Positions 1 through 11,143 of a DNA stretch of 28,151 nucleotides are shown one piece after another. Below the pieces are notes generated by a model that was not told the origin of the DNA, searched no databases, and saw nothing but the letters and a program-made list of their open reading frames with translations. Source of the stretch: Atkinsonella hypoxylon (Eukaryota; Ascomycota; Sordariomycetes; Hypocreales; Clavicipitaceae); assembly GCA_000729835.1 (NCBI GenBank), contig JFHB01000298.1, forward strand, positions 1-28,151, in the 5' to 3' direction. A program made the translations under genes and the position numbers. Within the stretch, counting starts at the first letter, position 1. Each line of letters starts with the position of its first letter.

Positions 1-1869
1 TACTTTTAACAGTTAAACACTAGAATACTACACTAAAGGCAATAGACTACCTATAGAGTAAATTCCTATAGCCTATAGAACTAACTAGCCTCTATAGAGC
101 TACTTCTAGCTCTTTCTATTCTCTTTATAGAAAATCTACTACTATTATTTTTTTCTTTTAGTAGTTTAGAATTATTAATTCTAGTAAACCTAAATAGCTT
201 ATTCTAAGAAGAGAATAATAATAGTAACTATACTTAAGCTATAATACTACTACTATTTAAACCTAAAGAAGAATATATTATTTCTAATATATATATTAAT
301 TATAATAATAGTTTTAACGCTAAGAGTAAAGGTTTTAAGTTTAAGAAGTAAGAATATAACTATAAAAGTAATATAGTAGCTATAGAGCTAAATAACATTA
401 AAACTTATCTTATATTACTTAATTTCTACTGCTTATATAGCACTTTTAGTAAGCCTAAAAGTGCTAAGAGCACCCTAAAAGTTAATAAGTTTATCTTTAG
501 TACTATTTCTATAGAAATTAAAGATAATATTAATATTACTAATATAGAGCCTATTATAGAAGACTATAGTTAGTATTACTACACTAATAGAGCTAAAGAA
601 AAGGTATAGAATATAGAAAATACTATTTATACTTATACCTATAAATTTACCCTTAAAGGCAATATAATAGATAAAACTAGTATTAAGGTCTCTAAAGACA
701 ATATATATTACTTACTTTAGTAGAATATAGTAATATATATCTTTAGAATTTATAATAACTATAAAGTAAAGCGCTAAAACTAGTAATATAAAGGTAAGAA
801 TACTAAGGTATCTATAGGTAACGCTAAAGTAGCTAGAAAAGGTAAGATATAGGCAAAAGCAGCTGCTACTATATACTATAGTAGTAATATAGTAAAAAGA
901 GGTAAAGAAACTATTACTATAGATTTATTTACTAGTTTACTGTTATAAGTAGTGTTACTTACTATCTACTTCTCTAATAAATTTAGCAGAATTAATAGCA
1001 CTATTATAGGTACTTTAGCTAGTATTAACTATATAAACTTACTCTTTATTCTATTAGCTAAGGTGTAATTCTAGAGCTAGTATAATAGTCTCCTTTAGGA
1101 GAAGTATAAATTTAATACTAAAGAAATAATTAAAGCCTACCTTAAGGATACTTCTATAGGTAGTAACGCTATATAGAAGTAACTTAACCTCTATATTACT
1201 AAAATTAATAAGTTAAATAAAAAGATTAACTAGATTAAAATAGAGGCTAAAGGAGGTCTATTTAATAAGCAGTTTAATAAATTATAAACTACTATTTATA
1301 GTATATATAACTAACTAAATAGTATAAGTTAATTTAATAAAGGTATTAATAACATTATTAATAAAAATAAAACCTTACTAAAGGTTGCTAGTAATATTAA
1401 TATACTGTAGGCAGAAAGTAGATACTTACAATATAAAATTAACTATATTTATATAAACTTCTTAGAACGCTTAGCTAACTAGCCTATTGCTGTATAAGGC
1501 CTCTTTAGTAATAGATTTAGCACTATTTAATATAGAAAAAGTGCTTAATTTATACTAATTAACTTATCTTTAATGTATTTCTCTCTATTAATTCTATAAA
1601 AGATACTTTCTATAGTAAAGCTAACGCTAACTAAGGTAAAAACGCTAACTAAGAGGCTAGCTATAGGTAAACTAGTAAAAACGCCTACTAAGCGTAAGAC
1701 TAGCGCTTTTTAGGCAAAACTCTCCCTAAAGCTACTAGAAACGTCCTTTAGCTTTACTTTCTAGAGAGAACTAATAGCTTACTATAACTAACTAATAATT
1801 TACTGCTATTACTAATGCTTAAGGATTAGAATAAGCTATATATATATAAAGAAATACACTAAAGAGATT
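1..1869 (+). pseudogene. Decayed ORF, probably transposon-derived, family unknown
   Basis: Frame 1 can be followed from the window edge to about 1869 with stop codons that are all TAA or TAG. It has a clean run of about 55 codons at 394-558. The readable protein is rich in Lys, Asn, Ile and Ser, and around 1000-1450 it has alternating hydrophobic and polar residues that could form coiled coil. I see no RT, integrase, protease or zinc-knuckle motif, so I cannot name the family. Because TG is depleted by RIP, the lack of TGA alone is weak evidence. The coding claim rests on the long low-stop stretch. It begins before the window. It could be a gag-like ORF or another mobile-element gene. Confidence 0.35.
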
Positions 1870-2366
1870 TAATAGAAAATTTGCTTTAATATAGATTAAT
1901 TTTTAATACTTTTAATACTATATAGAATAATTTTGTATAAAGAATATACTATATAGATTTAATAAATTAGCTTTATTATATAAGATTAATTTATAGAATT
2001 TAATATTATTTAGGATAATTTTGCGCAACTTTACTTATATATAGAATATAGAATAAGCTTTAACGCTCTATTAGGTTTAAGGAAATCTATTAATTTAATA
2101 TATAGATTTAATAGTTACTAAATTATAAGTGTAATTTAAGCATTATAAGTGCATAGAAAAATATATAAATGTAGCAACCTATACTGTAGATTACACTACA
2201 ACAATAACAATATATACTTATGCAATAAAACAATAACTACCTTTCTGCGCCTTTTATAACAGCTAGATTAATAAGTTATTTAGTTTAATCTAATACACCT
2301 TCTAATAACTAACACTTAATTTTTAGAACAGCTAGAATAGCTAATCTTTTTTATAGAGGCAGCACT
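1870..2366. other. AT-rich filler between decayed ORF and LTR
   Basis: No coding frame stands out. The stretch contains near-repeats of the phrase AGCTGTT followed by an A-rich run on the minus strand. If the LTR at 2367-2609 is a 5' LTR of a minus-strand element, this would be its leader. No primer-binding site was recognised. Confidence 0.4.
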
Positions 2367-2609
2367 TATTATAGGATAATTATATAGACCTATAGGTTAC
2401 TAGTGTATATAACTGCAATTATATATAAGTAGTTAGAAGCAACACTTAGGTAGTTAAATTAAACAATTAACTATTATTTACTAGAATACTATTACTAGAT
2501 GCTCCTTACAGCAACTCTTACGACTTCTCTCACGAATCTTTGCATAACCTGTTAAATCCAACAACCCATCGTTACTTCCGACAAACCCGTGTCGGATCCC
2601 ACCGTAACA
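2367..2609 (-). repeat. Retrotransposon LTR, copy 1 (243 bp)
   Basis: Read on the minus strand it begins TGTTACGGTGGGATCC and ends with a decayed form of CCGTAACA, the usual TG...CA-type inverted LTR ends. It aligns without visible gaps to the opposite-strand copy at 9104-9346, also 243 bp, and differs mostly by C/T and G/A transitions. The first 75 bases or so keep CpG sites, while the remainder is RIP-mutated. Its 2609 edge abuts the copia RT coding sequence exactly where that frame stops being readable. Flanking 5-mers do not match, so no target duplication is visible. Confidence 0.75.
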
Positions 2610-5600
2610 ACGCTCCTATAAAGTCGATTTGCTTAACTTCCTAGTTATTAAAAGCTGCAAGAGCTAATAATATACGCCAGCTAGGAGGAATACTAGTTGC
2701 AGCAAAGGTCTCTAGATAGTCTTAACCTTCTATTTGCATAAATCCCTTAGCAATAAGGCGGGCCTTATATTTAATAGGATTATTTTCTTTATCCTTTTTA
2801 AGCCTGTAAATAAGCCTATTCTTTAGAACTCTTCGGCCCTTAGGTACTTAGTCTTTCCCTATAAATTTAAAGGTTCCAGCAGCTAATAGCTGCTTAAATT
2901 CGCTATAGGTAGCTTCTATCTAATGCTGCTTAGCAGAGCTTTTTAGGGCTTGCTTCCACGTATTAGGAAGTTTATCCTTACTATTAGAAGTAATAGCTGC
3001 TTTAGTTCTTGCCTTAAAGCATAGATCCTTAATTAAGGAAAATATATCTCTATCTAAATCCATAGCATCAGCATTAGCTTCAGCTTCTATAGTAGCTTCT
3101 ATAGGTGTTTCTATAGGTATAGGGGCTTTAGGGGCCTCTATAGCTTCTATAGGGTTGCTTAGTAGAAGAGCTTAATCTATAGGTTCTAGTGGATAATTCG
3201 GCACATCTAGATGACTAGAATAAGGATACTTAGGAGTATAATTATCCACTAATTGCTGCTAGTTATCGATTTCTCCCTCTAAAGGATTATTCACTATAGA
3301 ACTAATAGGAACCTTAGGGATGCCCTATAAAATAGAACCTATTCCTTCTATAATTTTAACGAAGCTAGTCTTTATAACAGCTCGTTTAGAGGGGATGTAT
3401 ATTAAATATACATTAGAACCTAGTGTAGCTAAAAGTCTACTAGGAATAGTTCTTTTAGCTAGCTTCTGCAACCTAGATTGTTGTTCTAAAGGAATTAGAA
3501 CTTCGCAATAGGAGCCTATAGCCCTTATTTTAGTAAAATTAAGCTTATAGGTCTTAGAAGGCTCTAAATCAGCTAGATATAGCTGTTTAGAACTTAGTAG
3601 TTTAGTACTATTCGCAGTAGTATTAACTAAATCCACTATAGCAGGAAGGATGTAAGACTATAGATATAGAGGTAATTATAACTACTGTAGAGTAGCACGC
3701 AAACGGTCTAGAAGTACCCTTATAGCTCTCTCTATTAGCCTATTCTATTTGTAAATATAGAGGTAAGAGATGCTAAAGTAAATACCCTTAGAAGATAGCT
3801 AAGCTTATAACCTAGTATTAATTTCTATACTACTATTAAAATAAAGGTGTTTAAGGTAGCAGTTATACTAGTTTTTTAATTCCTTAAAGAAGCCTTTAAT
3901 GCAGCTATAGAGAGTAGAACTCTCTTTATTAGCTAGATTAAAAGACTACTTATACCGTAATTTTCTATTAATTAGAAAAAGAACTAAAGGCCTTTTGTTG
4001 TGCAATATAGGCTCTATTTTAACGGTATCTCCCTCTATAATATCTAAACATCTAGGGGGGTTAGGAATAGCATGCTTGCTAGGTCTTTTAACAGCTTTAG
4101 CTTAGTTGCAAGCTAGGCAGTTAAAATCCTTTTCCTTAATTTTTGTAAAATTAGGAATACCTTTAGTAATAGAAGCAGTCTTCTTTAGTAAAGGGAGTCC
4201 TATATACCCTAATCTAACGTGCTAAGTAGCAGCTAATTCTAGTAGCTTCTTATAGGAAGAAGAAGCAGTAGGATTTATACTACTAGAATTATCATTAGAG
4301 CTAGCTTCCTGTTACTCCCTATCTTGCTAGATCTCTTAAGAACTACAGGCCTCGTTTAAGGGATCTAGACAGCTATTTCCTCTAATATCTAGCAACTTAG
4401 GATTTAGACCTTCTAAATCCCCGTTATTAAAAGGAATCTAACTAGGAGCCCGTTTAGGAACTAGGGCTAATAGCTCTATAGCATCGTTATTAGTATTATC
4501 TTCTTCTTCTTTAAAATCAGATAATTCCTTGATTTAGCTATATTCCTTAGGATTAAAACTAGGCTGTTAAGGGATTTAAACCTCTATAGGATAACTAGCA
4601 TTATAACTGCCATTATAACTATTGCTAGCTAGAAATCCTATATAAGAGAGATTAGTGTAGTTTTTACACACTCTAGGGGTCTCTTGCCCCTTAAGCTATA
4701 AGAAGAAACCATGCTTTTTGGGATTTAGAAGCCTACAGCAGCTTCTATTAGCTAGAAATAGCTAATTTCTAAGGAGAGTGCTCCCTGTTAAATAGTGCTT
4801 TAGACTACTAATTAGGTTAGTATCTAAACCTAGGCAATATAGAGCATCCTTTAGAGCTAAAGGCCTGTATTTAGCTAGATTTATACTAACTAGTACCTAA
4901 AATACAGCAGTTCTCTGTCCTTTAGGATAAATAGAACCTCCTCTAGTAGCAATAGGCACGGTTTTACCCTTTTTTATAGGCTTAAAAGTCCTAAAAAATG
5001 CCTTATTGTTAACTATATAATAGGTGGAACCTGTATCGTATAGTAAGGAGTTTTTAATTATTCTATTAGAATAGTTAAAAGAAGGGGTATTATTACTAGT
5101 AGTACTAGTATCACTAGTAGTAGATTCTGTATCTAAATCGTAAGAATTATCACTACTAGAACTGCTAGAATCATTAGATTCTATAGTATCCTAGTTGCTA
5201 GTAGATAGGTTATAACAACCTATAGCAAAAGCAGCTTCTCTATCCTTATTCCTAGAGTTTTTATTACTTCTTCTTCGGCCCTTCTACTTCTTCTTATTCT
5301 TAGAGGCTTTATCTTAATCTTTTTCTTTAGAGGCATTAGAATCGTTAGAATTAGAATTAGAATTCTTCTTCTAATTAGGAGGATTCTTTCCTTAATTAGC
5401 CTTATTATTAGAACTATTAGAATTAGAAGCTTTATAACTAAGAGCCTTAGATATAGAGGAGCTTTTATCTCTTTATTCTTCTAATAAGTTAGCTATAAGG
5501 AACTGTAAATTTAGCATTTTTACAGATAGACCTTATGCTCTAGCAGCTCTAATAGAATATTGCTGCCTTTTAGCCTAGCTAGGGAAGGTCTTCTTTAAAG

Positions 5601-6558
5601 CATTAATATAATAATTTACCTAGTTAATAGGATTAATAGCTACACTATAGAGCTGTAATCTAGCTAGTAAATTATTAAATTCAGCATTAAAGGCCTCTAG
5701 AGATCCCTTATAGTTCGAAAACGATAAGTTGTAATAACTAGCATATAGCGTACTATATTGTATTTTAGCACTCTATAAATACTGCCTAACTAGAACGTTA
5801 TAGGCATCTATAGGGGACTTATGCTAGCTTATAGCAGCTTAAGGTCCAGATTAGCAACTATCTCTTATAATTATAAGGATAATAGCTTGCTTTAAATCTA
5901 CTAAAGTACTAGCTATACTAGGATTATTAATAAATTAAGGGAATCCTAGTGCCCTAAATTAAATAGTTAAAGCTTACTTCTACTGTTTAAATTTTTTAGG
6001 GCCTTTTAGCTTAGCAGCCTCTAGAATTAAGTGGACCTTCTTATTTAGCTCTTTTATAGTGCCTTTATTAAAAGCAGGCAGAAAAGTAGCACTATTAGAA
6101 CTAAAAGGTTTAGGGGCTTTAAAAGAGACTTTAGAAGCTCTTTTAGAAGTAATAGGATCTACTACCTTAGAGGGAGACCCTATTAAGAGATTACCTATAG
6201 ATATAATTATAGTATCTAATTTACTTAGTAAATTAGCTATATTACCTTCATTTTAGCTTTGTTTTGCTTTACTATACCTAATAAATCTATTTAGGGTCTC
6301 TTATTGCTTATCTATTTAAGCTTTTAGATCAGCTTAAACATTATAGACTTACACTACTCTTTTAGAAGCTAATCTAGCTTCTTTTAGAGCCTTCTTAGCT
6401 GTATAATCTTCTTCATTAGAAGAGGAATCTACTAGCTAAGGGGGGGATCTAGCTGGACTAGGAAAGCTAGTAGCAGCAGCTAGATTAGCTGGTGTACTAG
6501 AACTACTACCCTATTTAGGGCTTGTGCTCTTTCCTTTGCCTATTCCTTTTAGTGCTAT
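2610..6558 (-). pseudogene. Ty1/copia gag-pol polyprotein, RIP-inactivated and 3'-truncated
   Basis: One minus-strand frame is readable over about 1316 codons with copia order gag, protease, integrase, RT. A degenerate start (ATA for ATG) lies at 6558. The gag part is followed by a low-complexity Ser/Asn/Lys linker near 5150-5450. The aspartic protease motif DTGS is at about 5026-5037. The integrase side has a C-x2-C pair (4090-4125) and runs to the clean 103-codon ORF 3325-3636, which carries the typical region after the integrase core. The RT part has the AKGFMQ and DY.ETFA motifs near 2700-2750 and breaks at QIDFIGA, where LTR copy 1 begins. In-frame stops are only TAA or TAG. No zinc knuckle is recognisable. 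RNase H and the rest of RT are missing. The element is not functional. Confidence 0.88.
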
Positions 6559-6729
6559 TTTAAGGGTTCAAAAAGTAGCTAATTTAACGCTCTTTTATAG
6601 CTAATTATAGCTAAATTACAGTGGAAATAGTAGTAAATAACAGTAATAACCTCTACTAGATATTAATAGATTGCTCTATTATAGGCCTAGAAGTGCCCTA
6701 TATCTTTAGAAATTATACTGAGATTTTTC

Positions 6730-7080
6730 TCTAATTTCTTTTGTAATAGGTATAACAGGCTCTAAAGGCTGCGTTGTATCGCGATCTATATGCATATACA
6801 ATTTATATAGTAGACCAGATTAACAAGCGGTCGTAAGGGGCATAAAACACAGGTCCTAGCTATTTTTAGCTAAAAAATTCAGGAGATTCTTCTCTAATTA
6901 GGTTCTAACAAATTAGTAGAGACCTAGGCACAGCTAATTTAGGGATATTTAGCTAATTCCTACTTTAAAATCCTAACTAGTAGGATTACCACATAAAATA
7001 ATTCTGCAACTAAAAACATAGGAATATCTACAATAAGAGCTGTTAAGCGTGCACTACAAATTGTAGTATAGCCACTAACA
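6730..7080 (-). repeat. Candidate 5' LTR/promoter region of the copia element
   Basis: This lies directly upstream of the copia gag on the minus strand. It starts with TGTTAGTGGC (minus strand, from 7080) and contains a TATATAA-like box near 6802-6812. The downstream end is not defined. No second LTR survives because the element is cut in RT, so the assignment rests on position and the TGTTA start only. Confidence 0.3.
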
Positions 7081-8209
7081 GAGGTGCACAGGGTGCACAA
7101 TATACAAGATAACAGCACAACAACGAGCAATGCAGTGCAGCGCTAAGCTTATTTCTTAATAGAAATAATTAATTAGGTAGTGCCTAATAAAACGATTTAC
7201 AGTGCAAATATAATGTGTGTAGATGTATATATTTTAATGTTGCACAACAATAGAACCTAGCTATTAAGAATAGCTTTAAAAGTGTAAATGTATAGGGTGT
7301 ATAGGACTAGTGCAGAAGGCACAGGGTGGGCAGAATAAAAAACACTAGTATAGTGGCTAGCGATATGTGTGCGGCAGGTATTAATAGCTTCCAGCAAGCT
7401 ACTAATAGCAGCAATAGCTGCTAGCGTAGGTCTTAATATAGCTTCTAGTGGGTAATACAGTATATAATAGTAGATTTCAGCGGGCTAACAGCTTGCAGAT
7501 AGGTCTTCCGGGCTTATAACCTATTGAAAATAATAGGGATTACAGGACTAGATATCTAAGAGGGTAGTGGTCTCTTAGATTTAGCACCTGTAATTGCTTC
7601 TAGCAATTATTACGTAGTAGAAGCAGCAGCAGCCTAAATTAAGCTGTAGTGTATAGTACTAGATTACGTAGAGGCAATAGATAACTGTAATAGTAGTATC
7701 TTTATATTAAGAGCGCTGTAATAAACTTAGTGAGAGTAGGATCTTAAATCTTTCTAGTCCCTTATAGACCCTCTAACTATATTAGCGGGCTGTAGTCGCT
7801 AGAAGGGGCTTATAGGCTACTTTATAATTTCTGTAAAAAGATTTACTATATAAAAACAAAAAAATCAACTTACAGCTATATAAACGAGACGCCTACGTAC
7901 ATAATTTAATAAATTCTACTAATAACAAGCAACCCTTATAAGCAACTCTATCTAACAATTATACTATTAGATAGCCCTAATTCTTAGCTTTTAAATAGTA
8001 TACTTCTTGAATTTCTACTATTGCTAGTTGTAGAGAAAATCGCAGTTAAAGTTGACTATAGGTTAGGCAACTTTGCCTTAGTTAAATCTAGATGTTTACA
8101 TCTAGTAACAACAATATCTCTACTAAAAATCAACGTAATAAGACCTAATGAGGGTTACGTGATAGAGCAACTAGTAGGCATAAAAATAGGCTATACAGGG
8201 TAGCTTATT
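7081..8209. other. Intermediate-composition spacer, no gene recognised
   Basis: This stretch is less AT-rich than its flanks and keeps CpA, TpG and some CpG sites. It contains direct repeats such as GTGCACAGGGTGCACA near 7083 and CAGCAGCAGC near 7625. The longest ORF here (8021-8203, plus) has no recognisable motif. It may be LTR or leader sequence of a dead element that escaped strong RIP. Confidence 0.4.
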
Positions 8210-9103
8210 TTTAACACTTAAGTATAGTCTCTATTTTTTAGGCTAAGTATTATTGCTCTACCTAAAGAGTAGCAATTTTATTGTTTAATTCTCTCTATAA
8301 TTTACTAATTTTATTAATTAATTCTTCTCTAATTCTACTAATTTACTTACTAATTTCTATAGAAAAACCTATAAGCTATTCTAGTAAAGGGTTCTCTTTT
8401 TTAAGTAGTTCTATTGCTTTCTTTACTTTATACTCTAGCCTAAAGGTATAAAACCTTTAATAGGTCTATAAAAGCAGTAAGATTTTAGCTAGTTCTTTAA
8501 TTAGTAAGTTCTTTTTAGTAGTTTAAGGTGTATTTAATAGATCTAGGTCCTTAGTAAGTAGTGTAAATCTAGATCTCTATACTTACTTTCCTTTAATATT
8601 CTAGGTAGAACTAGCACTAGCTTTATAGATAGTGCCTTTTAAGCTATTAGATTTAGATAATCTAGCCTTAGCTTTTCCTTCTAGTATTACTATTAGTAAA
8701 TCTATAAGGAGTTTAGTAAATTCAACCTTATTAATAATTCTATTAACCTACCTTTATACCTACTATACTGTAGAAGTATTAATAGTATTCTAGTAAGAAG
8801 GTAGCTTTACTAGCTTAAGTTAGTTATATAATTTAAGCTATTTATTAACGAATTTATAGTAAGTAAAATAAAGTAGTAAGCTTCTTTTTTCTTAAGGTAT
8901 AAGATCTCTTTTTTAAATCTAGAAATCTAGATTTTAGCAGTAAAATTTATAGAATTAATATATAGTTTTAAGTTCTTTATTAGTAAAAGGAATATAATTT
9001 CTTCTATTAAGTTCCTTCTAAAGTTACTCTATATTAAATATTATAATTTTAGCTTTTTAAGCTTAAGAAAGGTTAGCAACAATTAGAAGTAATTACTACT
9101 AAT
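8210..9103 (-). other. Decayed sequence between spacer and LTR copy 2, possibly minus-strand coding
   Basis: A minus-strand frame over about 8210-8810 has fairly few stops, all TAA or TAG, and gives a Lys/Leu/Glu-rich, coiled-coil-like peptide. It is not in the frame of the gypsy gag that lies beyond the LTR, so continuity with that gene is not shown. No domain is recognisable. Confidence 0.3.
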
Positions 9104-9346
9104 TATTACAGTAGAATCTAATGTAGGTTTATTAGAAGTAACAATAGGTTATTAGATTTAATAGGTTATATAATAATTTATAAGAGAAGTTATAAGAGCT
9201 TCTGTAAGGAGCATTTAATAATAATGTTCTAGTAAATAATTGTTAATTGTTTAATTTAACTACTTAAGCGTTGCTTCTAACTACTTATACATAATTGCGG
9301 TCACGTGTACTAGTGACCTGCAGGTCCGTAGGATTATCCCGTAACA
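9104..9346 (+). repeat. Retrotransposon LTR, copy 2 (243 bp, inverted relative to copy 1)
   Basis: It begins TATTACAGTAGAATC, the RIP-mutated form of the TGTTACGG start of copy 1, and ends with an intact CCCGTAACA. Length equals copy 1 with no visible gaps. The last 50-60 bases retain CpG sites and the rest is heavily mutated. The 9346 edge directly joins the readable minus-strand gag frame. Flanking 5-mers CTAAT and GTAAG do not match, so there is no evident target duplication. It is either a solo LTR in a rearranged context or the 3' LTR of a truncated plus-strand element. Confidence 0.75.
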
Positions 9347-10480
9347 GTAAGGTTCCTTTTTAATAGCTTTATAGGCCTTCTTAATGTTAAGTTTCTTTCT
9401 TTTCTATTAGCACTCCTTAGTAATTTACTTATAAGCTAACGCTATATTAGCTATATAACTAGAAAACACCTTATAGCTAACGTTAAGGTCTTTAGATTCT
9501 GTTAATAAGATAGAATTTAGGTAAGTAAAGATATACTTATAAAGTATACTCTTTCTTTTACTTACTAGAATATTAGCTTTATCTATAAGCTTATTAATCT
9601 ACTTAATATATACATTAATGTTCTTATTAAGAGGGTTATAGGTTATATTCTAAAGAGCTTTATAGGTATATATAGCTTTATTAAAGTTCTAATAAATAGC
9701 AGTAAGTATAGCAATTATTTTAGTAGAGTTTCTAAAGGGATTTATTAAGGTTTTACTATAATAAGACTTTAAAAGATTAGTAGTAGCACTAGATATAGCT
9801 AAGTAAATAATAGTTATATAACTATATTTAGTCTTAAAGACTTTAATATCTTCTGTAATTTTATTAGCTACTCTATTAACTTAGGTGTTAAAGCCTTTAC
9901 TTAACTTACTATTAAAGATTAAGGGATTAGTTTCTACCTTCTTTACTTTTCTATTATAATAAAGGTTAAGGGTATTTATATTACTATCTAAATTAAATAG
10001 TTAAAAAGCTTTAATAGTAGCTTTCTCTACTAGCTTAAACGTTAAACTAAAAACGCTATTAGCTAGAGTTATACTATAACTATATTCTCTTTAAAACTAT
10101 TATTTTTCTTTTAGTTAAGTAATTTTAATATTACTCTCTTTTAACGCTTTAAGGAGTTTCTTTATATATTTTAAGTCTTTATCTATAGCTTTAGGTTAAT
10201 CTTCTTTTAATCTAAGTTCTTTAGGATTATTTTCTAACTTAAATAATATTAAGTTAAAGTCTTCTTTTAAGTTAAGCCTAAGTTCTTTAGAACTATCTTC
10301 TTAAACTTCTAGCTCTTCTATCTTAAAGCTTACTAGATATATAGTTCTTCTTATAATTATATATATAAATCTATATAATTCTTTTTCTTATTAGAATAGC
10401 TAATATAGGTAAAATAAAGGGTAGAAGTCTATATTTATTTATTACTTAAGTAGTAAATAAAAATAGCAATCTTAGCGTAA
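9347..10480 (-). pseudogene. Ty3/gypsy-type retrotransposon gag, RIP-inactivated and truncated
   Basis: On the minus strand a single frame (same phase at 10036 and 9349) runs up to the LTR edge with only TAA/TAG stops. It reads as a fungal gypsy gag. A conserved pattern around NPFRN, then an Ile/Tyr-rich helix, then a stretch matching the family's F..F...F..L region, is visible between about 9560 and 9860. Gag (capsid) packages the element's RNA in virus-like particles. Pol is not found downstream, because the frame is cut at 9346 by LTR copy 2. The start is not certain. The candidate LTR at 10602-10801 sits upstream in the right orientation. Confidence is good for gag of an LTR element and lower for the exact family. 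Confidence 0.65.
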
Positions 10481-10601
10481 TATTATAGCTATAAAAAAAA
10501 GATTAAATAGTCTTATTAGGCACTATTAATAAAGACTTTAAGATAGAGAGAAAAGAAGAAAAAAGGAGGTAAAGCCTCTATAGGCGCTAGAGAGCTACAA
10601 G

Positions 10602-10801
10602 ATTAACGGACCTTAGTGGAGTTAACAACCTAAAGTGGGACTACATCCGGTGCATCTAACGGTCTAACGTTGTTCCGCGGGAGACCTAAGGTCCTGCCGG
10701 CTTAGGCTAACACTAACAGAGCTGCTAACTCGGAACATCTTAACATTAAGGTTACGTACAATAACAACGAGGCATTGTGCAGAGGGATCGTGACCGTTAC
10801 A
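10602..10801 (-). repeat. Candidate 5' LTR of the gypsy-type element (200 bp)
   Basis: Read on the minus strand it starts TGTAACGGTCACGATCC and ends CCGTTAAT, close to the inverted complement CCGTTACA of its start. It lies upstream of the minus-strand gag in the expected order. It still has many CpG sites, so it escaped most RIP. The start resembles the other LTR family here (TGTTACGG), suggesting related elements. No second copy is visible in the window to confirm the ends. Confidence 0.45.
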
Positions 10802-11013
10802 AGCCTAAGGCTCGAGTCCATAATAATTAAATAGATTTAAATTGAATTAACTACTAAACTAAGTATAAAAGCTAACTAGAGGGATCTTTCCTCTTATCAT
10901 ATTGGGAAAATAGCGCATTTCTTTACGTAACAGCTTGTGTTACCCCTCTTCTGCCGAGATTTTTATACCCCTATGGTATACGTCTCCGAGCTCGTAGCTG
11001 CACGCCGCGACAC
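10802..11013. other. Compositional boundary and upstream region of the secreted-protein gene
   Basis: Base composition changes here from the AT-rich block to normal gene-region DNA. There is a remaining AT-rich patch at about 10,820-10,870, then mixed sequence leading to the TATA box. No further element is recognised. Confidence 0.5.
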
Positions 11014-11021
11014 TATATAAA
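11014..11021 (+). promoter_or_regulatory. TATA box of the cysteine-rich protein gene
   Basis: The sequence TATATAAA lies about 123 bases upstream of the ATG and is followed by a pyrimidine-rich leader (11035-11095), typical of strongly expressed fungal genes. Confidence 0.65.
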
Positions 11022-11143
11022 GCTCGCTCAAAGACCTCTTCTGACGACTTCTGCTTCACTATCTCACTCGCACATCCACTCTACACCTTCAGTCCAAAAC
11101 TTCTAACCTTTACCACCAACCCACCCCCCCAACAACTTTGAAA

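Larger units (their letters stand above)
1..10600. other. AT-rich, RIP-decayed retrotransposon block
   Basis: The block is dominated by A, T and the dinucleotide TpA, while CpA, TpG and CpG are scarce. In the first 60 bases I count 12 TpA against 3 ApT. Reading frames with transposon homology are broken almost only by TAA and TAG, as expected when CAA, CAG and TGG codons mutate by C-to-T changes on either strand. Two copies of one LTR differ mainly by transitions. Together these are the hallmarks of fungal repeat-induced point mutation. Short islands keep normal composition at about 2530-2620, 6780-6850, 7000-8200 and 9290-9350. The block ends near 10,600-10,800. Confidence 0.9.
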
